From contig NC_049990.1 in the NCBI RefSeq assembly GCF_000003815.2, forward strand, positions 3,157,976 to 3,193,060: DNA of 35,085 nt, read 5' to 3'. This document shows positions 29,114 to 35,085 of the stretch, one piece after another; position 1 is the stretch's first letter; each line of letters begins with the position of its first letter. The notes beneath the pieces were generated by a model. That model searched no databases, was not told where the DNA came from, and saw only the letters and a program-made list of their open reading frames with translations. The position numbers were made by a program, and so were the translations under genes. This DNA comes from Branchiostoma floridae (lineage: Eukaryota; Chordata; Leptocardii; Amphioxiformes; Branchiostomatidae).

Positions 29114-29567
29114 AGAGCCTGCATGAATTCAACGTCCCAAAGAGAGATACGATTAAACAATCCTTGCATTTGGCCCTATGATAACACACGCTAGGAATAC
29201 GTCCGTGAGAGACAATCCTAAGTCCGCGGCAAGAACTTTACAACTTGGGCATCACAAAAGACAAAGTACGAAATGAAATGGGCAGCAAGAGTGTATTATG
29301 AGCCAAAAAAAGACGAAAAGGGCCCAGAGAGCCTGCATAAATTCAGCGTCTAAAAGAGAGAGAAGATTAATAAATCCTTGCGTCGGCCCTATTATAACAC
29401 ACGTTAGGAATAATTCACAAGTCCGTGAGAGGCAATTCCAAGTCCGCGGCAAGAACTTTACAACTTGGGCAGCACAAAAGACAAAGTACGAAATGAAATG
29501 GGCAGCAAGAGTGTATTATGAGCCCCCCCCACCCACCCCCCCCAAAAAAATACAAAAAAGAGCCCAG
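29114..29567. repeat. Tandem duplication, units of 214 and 240 bp plus a third start
   Basis: AGAGCCTGCAT starts at 29114 and 29328, and AGAGCCTGCTATG at 29568. Both full units contain AATTCA-CGTC, AGAGAGA, AATCCTTGC, GGCCCTAT-ATAACACACG, AAGTCCGCGGCAAGAACTTT and CAAAGTACGAAATGAAATGG in order; the last 90 bases before the A- or C-rich junction are nearly identical. The second unit ends in a C-run/A-run (29523-29560). The 149-codon frame across it is not recognised. Confidence 0.9.
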
Positions 29568-29569
29568 AG

Positions 29570-30395
29570 AGCCTGCTATGTAGGCTACTGCCATGGGGGC
29601 TACGGTGATTACCAAAGCAGTGCAGAGGGGTCATTACGAAATGCACGCCTGACAGAAGCAGTTCAGGCCTGGCTGATTGCTACATCCCCAGTCTGCATTT
29701 CACCCGACCCTTTTGACTCCATCCACCACAACATCCACTCAATATAAATGCTTTGACCCTATTAACAATGCGCTTGAGTTGGGAGCCTTCTTGCCCCGAA
29801 TCTATGCATAAGCGAATGAAATTCAGAATTTGTTAAGTACAAGTGGACTGTATCTGTGTACATATCCTTACAGGCGAATACTTCTAGAAAAAGCACTTCA
29901 ATATGACAATACAATTCAGTCCTAACGTGATAAAGGTAAGGAAAAAAACCTTAGATATGCATAGCACGATGTAAGAATAATCCTTTAACCCAATCAGTTA
30001 CCATGTAGACGTTTTGCTTTGAATCGAGATTGTACAACTTTCGTAGAATCGCGAATTGATTGCAAGCGCCGAGACAACCTTACTCTTCTGTAATTCTCAA
30101 AGAACTTCGTAAAATAGCCAATGGCAGAGAAGAAAAGGTACCGAAAGAAAGTACCGCTAAGGCCTACGTCAACATTTCCAAACCGGGGCCCGGCCGGGCA
30201 GCTTTCGGGAACGAAAAGTATGATATAAAAGACAACACCAAACTACTCAAGACGTCAAGAGAATAGTGGCGGGCATTATTTGTGTAGATTCGTACGTCTT
30301 ACTATCTATTTTCCGTTTCTACAAACAGCCTGACCGGACCCCGGTTTGGAAATCTAACGTTAGCCTAAATGTGCTCAGAGACCCGGATCTATCTC
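29570..30395. other. Unassigned DNA
   Basis: A ~50-base block at 30190-30240 (CAGCTTTCGGGAACGAAAAG, then ATATAAAAGACAACA) has an inverted diverged copy near 31188-31230 (TTGTCTTTTATATTGTACCT, then CTCAAAAGCTGTGGCCGGG). The pair may be ends of one element or two LINE-related fragments. No gene is recognised. Confidence 0.45.
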
Positions 30396-30400
30396 CTTCA

Positions 30401-30511
30401 AGTCTGTACCCTAGGCAGTTCTGTTTTCATGTTGGTAACACTAGCATCCCTGATGTTGTTGTTTGTACAGAATCTGGCAGCTTGGTTCTGTACCCTCTCC
30501 AGTTCATTTTT
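30401..30511 (-). pseudogene. LINE reverse-transcriptase C-terminal fragment
   Basis: On the minus strand 37 open codons read KNELERVQNQAARF, then NNIRDASVTNM, and end at a stop. E-x-VQNxAARF followed by a dozen residues and SVTNM is the hallmark segment after the polymerase domain of CR1/L2/Jockey-type LINE ORF2 proteins (families typically show KIQRRAARFV and SVTxML). Upstream and downstream frames are broken by stops and shifts. CAAGTCTGTACCCTA occurs at 30400 and again at 30532, a short direct repeat around the fragment. It is a dead remnant. Confidence 0.7.
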
Positions 30512-30559
30512 ATCTTTTCATCTAACTCCTCCAAGTCTGTACCCTAAGCACGTACTATG

Positions 30560-30955
30560 CCTGCAGGATTTGTGTTATAATTTGTGTGAGGCAGAAGAGG
30601 GCACGTGTGCGGATGAGATCATGCATCTCTCCTGCCCGAGTAGTCATTTCCACAGATCCGGATTACTCCTGCTACTTCCTATCACGTTTGTCGCTTCCCG
30701 TTAAGCAGGTCAGGTCCGAGGAAACGCAGCGGGGAGGATGATTGGATTCTATTTGCACGGGTCAGGCTTGGTGTCATCGGAAAACAGCGGCAATATGTTG
30801 GAAGTTCACAATGCAATTCTGACAAGTAAATACTGCATAGAAATGTGGCAGATTTTCTCAACATTTTTTTCTATTTTGCTTTTGGACAGACGAGGACAAT
30901 GTGGCACTGCACTCAAGTTTTGTAACTTATATTAACAGTTTCACATACACGGTAC
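30560..30955. other. Unassigned DNA
   Basis: No recognised gene, repeat or RNA. Confidence 0.5.
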
Positions 30956-30961
30956 AGACAG

Positions 30962-31075
30962 AAGGTAAAGGTGGTCTTTTACCTCCCCGACCGAATTCAT
31001 TTTTACAACTGGGTGAAGTGAAGACGGTCGTGTAAAGTGCCTTTCCCAAGGACACAACGAACATTCTAACCATCT
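30962..31075 (-). mobile_element. SINE body fragment with conserved central domain
   Basis: The minus strand reads GTTGTGTCCTTGGGAAAGGC, ACTTTACACGACC, CTTCACTTCACCCAGTTGTA, AAAATG and GGGGAGGTAAAAGACC. This matches the body of the SINE at 21045-21338 in the same order and is closer to the general invertebrate consensus (CCTTGGGAAAGGCACTTTA). A tRNA head with a B-box is not seen, so the copy is 5'-truncated or diverged. Confidence 0.75.
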
Positions 31076-31265
31076 CAGCGACCAACAAAAACGATCTTGC
31101 TTAATTCATCCAACAAGTTTATTCACCTAAACGTTTACAATAAATATGGCATGCCTTTGAATTATTTTCGGTCCGTTTTATGTTTTTGTTGTCTTTTATA
31201 TTGTACCTTTCTTTCTCAAAAGCTGTGGCCGGGACCCTATGTGGAAATGTCATTGGGTCTTCTGT

Positions 31266-31400
31266 CCGAGCAGAGGTTGGCAGGGAGGATTGCGACCGCC
31301 CCATTTTATGTCCGCCTCGAGTTCTGTTGGTGAGGCCGGAAGACAGAAAATGGGGCGGATGACAAGAAGCTCACAATCTTTTCCACCAACCTCTGCTTGG
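31266..31400. repeat. 135-bp imperfect hairpin (foldback)
   Basis: The outer arms CCGAGCAGAGGTTGG (31266-31280) and CCAACCTCTGCTTGG (31386-31400) pair at 14 of 15 positions. The inner arms CGCCCCATTTTATGTC (31297-31312) and GACAGAAAATGGGGCG (31342-31357) pair at 15 of 16. The joining segments pair partly. No TA, TTAA or longer target duplication is evident outside. It may be a tiny MITE, an inverted duplication or a structured RNA; both strands give short frames only. Confidence 0.75.
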
Positions 31401-31404
31401 GCAG

Positions 31405-32365
31405 TAGATCTGAATCTTCTGAACACTTCAGGTTCTGACCCGACCCTTCCCTCAGCCCGGCCCTGCCCTAGCGATGGATGTGCTCCCATTACCGGGTCGG
31501 AAGTAGTTAAGATAATGCCGCACTTTCCAGCCGACAATTACGGGCACAGAATTACAACACTTCCCGTTCCGGGCGAGGAGCTGAGCCCGCTGTAACGGCA
31601 GAGGCTGGGGAATTATTCATCTGGTAGGACCAGAAGTGATGTTAGGAGCAGGAGGGAATCATTTGACCCGCACACCGTTGGATCAGGATGTTCAAAGCAT
31701 TGCGTTGTGTCTAAAGTTTTATGAAGTATACAAGTTTTAAAAGTTAAGCTGGAGACCAAAGGTTCATCTGCGCTCAGTGGAGATTTTGATGGCAAACTAT
31801 TTTGTTTTTCCTTTCACATTGACATACAGTTAGATAAGATATGGTAAGATAAGATAAACTTAAATAAGATAAAGTAGAATTAGAAAACCGGAATCTATGA
31901 CATATTTTTGTGTGTTGTGAGTCAAATGCAACCAAGTTACTCTTACCTGCCGTTTTGATTGTTTGTAAGCTACCTTCCTCGGGGCAATGATCTACAAGCA
32001 ATCCTGACTAGAATCTTGTGCAACGTTAGTAAACAAGTTTAATCATTTTCTCCAAGCCGTGGGTGCTTTATTAAACAAGAACACGACAATCCTTACGTAG
32101 CTTTATAAAAGTTAGTCAGCTTACCAGGAAACATCGTTGGCAAACCTTACACTGAAGGGGGGGGGGGCACAAATCCCTACGTCATTCCCGGAAATAGAAC
32201 TGGCGCACTCTTGACCTTGACATGACGTATTTTACTTCCCAGGATCGTTAAGAACACATCTTTGTCAACCTTAACGACTTTATCAGCGTGTATCGCTGCA
32301 TGTGGACAAAAAGATAAGGGTAAGTTTTGACTCAGGAACATTTGTCATCGTAATAAAGGGGTTAA
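31405..32365. other. Unassigned DNA with an AGATAAG-rich patch
   Basis: 31828-31875 is an imperfect TAAGATA repeat. A G-run sits at 32157-32167. GTGCTTTATTAAACAAG near 32063 resembles a retroposon tail on the minus strand. No gene is recognised. Confidence 0.5.
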
Positions 32366-32369
32366 ATAT

Positions 32370-33350
32370 GACGCCGCTGGAAAGCTCAACTCATTCACCA
32401 CTGGGCATGGTTATTTAGAGCCTTGAAAACTTTGTACGATGTGCTAAACCTACATTACTCAATACTCATAACGCCTTGCGGTTTGATGCCATTTAGCAAA
32501 CCACGCCAGCCTTGATCATTCATGGCATCGATGTACTTACAGCGTTCAGTGCATACAGATACTCATAAAGCCTCTATGTGTGACCCCGTGGTGAAACCAA
32601 ACTCATTTTGATTATTCAAAGGCTCGTACATGGTGTAAAAAGTGACGGAACACATTTTTCTTATATTTTACCGGTTGGAGCTGTTAAAAGGTTGAACTCA
32701 TTTACCAAAATACGTCAGCAATAATTGTTCAAAGGCTCGTACTATGTATCAAAATGTTTATGAATACATTCTTCATACAAAGTAAGGTTACTTGGGCCTT
32801 TTGAAAATCTTAACGCACCTCCCAAAACACGCTAGCAGTGATTACTCAAAGGCTTGCACAATATTGTGTACAAAAGCCTCTGCTTATATTTCTACAAAAT
32901 CCCACCATCATACAGAACGTGGGACAGTTCATTAACCACTGCCTTCAAAGAAGAAGTCAAACCCGACAATAGTATCCATTGTATCATATAGTTGATTAGA
33001 CACTAGTTTCATGTATCACATTATCTACTTCTCTTAGTCCTCGAGACTTTGTATGCAATTAGCCCGTGGGCATGATTTTGCAAATAAACAAACGGTAATT
33101 ATATTCTCCATACAAAGTTACGATGTTAAACGTTTTTGGGAAGGCGAGCTCATTCACCAAAACAAACCAGGCATAATTATTCAAAGGCTCGTACAGTGTA
33201 TGAAAAGTTAATGTATACATTCGTTCTACTTAGTAAGTCCTAATATTTGGCGCCGGTGCGATTGTTAAGTTAAACTGATGTACTAAACAGCAATCATAAT
33301 TATTTCAAAGCGTTGTGCCGTGTATGTAGAGTTCCATACATGCATCCGTC
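32370..33350. repeat. Degenerate ~115-bp satellite
   Basis: ATTCAAAGGCTCGTAC recurs at about 32615, 32728, 32845, 33180 and 33303 (steps 113, 117, 335 and 123), with further decayed copies before 32600 and between 32900 and 33150. Each is preceded by ACTCATT-ACCAAAA-AC and followed by AATACAT-CTTCATA-AAGT and GTTAAAACGTT variants. No gene is visible. Confidence 0.8.
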
Positions 33351-33640
33351 ATGCCCATTAAGGCTAGGGTCACAATTGGCCCGGTGCCCGTCAGGGATGT
33401 AGCCCCGGCCGGGCTCTGAAGTCGGGCGGACACCGGCTGTTTACCGGCTGTCGTGGTCACAATCAAACGTTGCCTTCGCGCTGCCCCATGGGGGTCCCGG
33501 ACTTTTTGGGGGGCCAAACTTCTTAATATTCACACGCTCGCATCAGTTTTGGGGTTACCAGAAAATATCATCAAATCAACGTAGCCTAATGCGATATTCG
33601 CGGTAAACGTCTAATGGTATGGATCAAAGATGTGGTGGAT
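33351..33640. other. Unassigned segment rich in CCGG
   Basis: 33360-33510 is GC-rich with repeated CCGG (GCCCGGTGCCC, CCCCGGCCGGG, CACCGGCTG, TTACCGGCTG). It is flanked on the left by TTAAGGCTAGGGTCACAA, which could be a terminus, but no opposing end is found. Confidence 0.35.
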
Positions 33641-33790
33641 AAAAGAAGAAGATGGACAGCAATGTTAGTAGTTATTTTTTGTACTTTGAGTTATTATTAT
33701 TGCTATACAGCTCCCTTGGAAATCAGTTACTACGTTAACTGAAGGGACTACCCTAAAGATCAATAAATAGATAAATAAATAAATGCTGAA
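33641..33790 (+). mobile_element. LINE 3' end with (AAATAAAT)n tail, probable
   Basis: TATACAGCTCCCTTGGAAAT, CAGTTACTACGTTAACTGAA and GGGACTACCCTAAAGATC lead into ATAAATAGATAAATAAATAA. This has the style of CR1/L2-type 3' untranslated ends that I recall from lancelets. A (GGTGAT)n-like patch follows near 33825-33855, and then a second LINE fragment. Confidence 0.5.
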
Positions 33791-33859
33791 CCGCATCGGT
33801 TCCAACTGATTTACGTGGCAATGCTGATGGTGATGGTGACGATCATGGTGATGAAGTAA

Positions 33860-34027
33860 TCTGTACTGCATGGATTCGACATTTCCCAGAATTCGTATTT
33901 TCCCAGAACTATCGTAGATTGGAATTCGTTGTCATCAAGCACAGTAGGGGCATCTTCTCTGGATAGTTTTAAAGAACGTTTGCAGATAGATGTGCAAAAG
34001 TTAGGTGTGACGGATCGTTCAGTGTAA
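33860..34027 (+). pseudogene. CR1-like LINE ORF2 C-terminus, 5'-truncated
   Basis: 55 open codons up to TAA at 34025-34027 read ISQNSYFPRTIVDWNSL, then SSLDSFKERLQ. The pattern SYFPRT(I/V)xxWNxLP..(V/T)xxxxSxxxFKxxL is the signature C-terminus of CR1/L2-type LINE reverse-transcriptase proteins. A 3' untranslated stretch of about 70 bases follows and ends in (GATACA)n at 34106-34125, a typical CR1-style short tandem tail. The protein is cut off at its N-terminus by normal 5' truncation on insertion, so the copy is dead. Plus strand. Confidence 0.8.
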
Positions 34028-34130
34028 TATAACCAGCTGCTGTCGCACCGCGTGCCTGCGAAGCTGGTGTGTTACGCCGAATGGCGGTTATACCGGCTAT
34101 ATAGATACAGATACAGATACAGACATAACA
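34028..34130 (+). mobile_element. 3' untranslated end and (GATACA)n tail of the CR1-like LINE
   Basis: AGCTGCTGTCGCACCGCGTG to CGAATGGCGGTTATACCGG is GC-rich and could fold; it is followed by ATAGATACAGATACAGATAC. It belongs with the coding remnant that ends at 34027. Confidence 0.7.
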
Positions 34131-35085
34131 TCGTTGAAACGATCAGTAAGTCTAATGCATTTGTCATTTCTAGACATGATGGCAAATGGTGAAGTGGAAA
34201 ACGAAACCAAAAGGGGCATATCTTGACATACGTATGCAATCAGCCTAATGCCCTTATTGTTGCAGAATGCAGTCATTCTTACACAATTGGTATATAAATC
34301 AAGGCACACCCCTCCTTCACCTAAAAAATAAACAGTGCAGGCCGGGCAGTCGGGTCGCCTTAAAAAAAACCTGTCTGCCTACCATTGTCTTCCGAGACAG
34401 ACGGATGTCAGCAACAACAACAAAACAGTTATTCTATATCAGCAACTAGTTTTTTTTCTAAATTGCATGAGCAAGCAAAACGTCTTGCTGAACAAACTCT
34501 AGGACGGGGTACGATGCCGACTTACAACCACCTGTGACCCATTGCCCACGTCACACCTATGTAAGTCACATGTCCCGAGAAATCAGTTACTCTGTTTAAA
34601 TTCAGCTAGAAAGTTCATCTATGTTTATCATGTAGAAATCATATTAAAGTATAGTTCGAACTCTAATTTCCAACGCAAATTTCCGTCAAAAAAGCTCATG
34701 CTCTTTCCTCGACAAAGACTGGAATTACACAGTCGAAAATTGAAGTAAGTCCAATTCTTGTGTTAGACGTTGGAGAGCAAGTTCCCTTCACAACAAATGA
34801 GCGTTTACGCTCATGAAGCTTCCGATAACCAAAAATCTAATTCCGACATTGTTTATTCATGAAGCACTGTTCCAATCTAAAGCCCCATACTTGACAATGA
34901 TCTTGGTTACATATTAATGAATATTTCATGAAGTGTGTATGCATGTGCGGGATCAAACTGGTATTTTCCACCTTAAGAAAGAGTTGTGACATGCCTCTTT
35001 AACCCCCCCTCCCCCCCCCCCCCCCCACCCTCACATTAGCCGAAAATCGATCGGACGACGAGTCTGCGAGCTCTAAATTACGAGG
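34131..35085. other. Unassigned DNA ending in a C-run
   Basis: Frames of 70 codons or fewer are without features. TTCATGAAG recurs near 34857 and 34926 with a variant near 34811. A near-continuous C-run lies at 35004-35026. Nothing else is recognised. Confidence 0.55.

Noticed and set aside
29298-29747. 149-codon plus-strand frame
   Set aside because: It crosses a tandem duplication and a homopolymer junction, and its residues match no family. The minus strand is also open over much of the same stretch.
33357-33380. TTAAGGCTAGGGTCACAA as the end of a TTAA-targeting transposon
   Set aside because: No inverted partner end or second TTAA was found within the next 2 kb, so one motif is not enough.

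Overview
This window looks like draft-assembly genomic DNA from an animal, most likely a cephalochordate (lancelet, Branchiostoma-like). That placement is inference: it rests on my recognition of the style of SINE and LINE 3' ends, on mariner and hAT-like miniature elements, on CTGATGA/GAAAC hairpin repeats, on dense satellites and on runs of N. There are no bacterial gene arrangements, operons or rRNA genes. Base composition is moderately AT-rich, and most open frames are short and fit no recognisable family.

Layout. 1-966: a short leader and one convincing reading frame, a solitary C2H2 zinc finger followed by an acidic Ser/Asp-rich stretch and a basic C-terminus. 1.16-2.5 kb: a 160-bp satellite with CTCCGGAG palindromes, then smaller duplications and a (GT)n tract running into an 889-base gap. 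3.7-6.2 kb: a degenerate ~147-bp satellite lying between two same-strand copies of a hammerhead-like hairpin repeat. 6.3 kb and 8.8 kb: short sites matching nuclear-receptor and RFX binding motifs. 9.0-12.3 kb: miniature transposons, LINE tails, a third hammerhead-like motif and a 200-bp duplication. 13-14.1 kb: a richer unassigned segment. 14.88-15.76 kb: an inverted mariner-derived element that keeps a helix-turn-helix remnant. 16.1-16.95 kb: a CpG-rich, promoter-like segment, part of which is repeated near 17.6 kb. 18.4-19.3 kb: two adjacent minisatellites, one an array of GTCACGTGAC palindromes every 39 bp and the other a 52-bp repeat.

19.9-22.2 kb holds a second MITE, a LINE tail, an intact-looking tRNA-type SINE with 12-bp target duplications and a second tRNA-like remnant. 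23.1-26.3 kb is a 3.2-kb satellite of ~148-bp monomers that changes from a simple array into an A-B-C higher-order array. A displaced copy of it lies inside a second ~148-bp satellite at 27.2-27.9 kb. At 28 kb a hAT-like element is nested in a SINE. From 29 kb to the end there is a 214-240-bp tandem duplication, two dead LINE fragments on opposite strands, a 135-bp imperfect hairpin, a ~115-bp degenerate satellite and unassigned sequence.

No set of genes here works together as a pathway. The content is repeat-driven intergenic or intronic DNA with one plausible small regulatory-protein gene or exon and a few candidate cis-regulatory segments. The best candidates for something new are the recurring CTGANGA-hairpin-GAAA motifs, including the pair that brackets a satellite; the E-box minisatellite; the A-B-C higher-order satellite; and the inverted mariner derivative.
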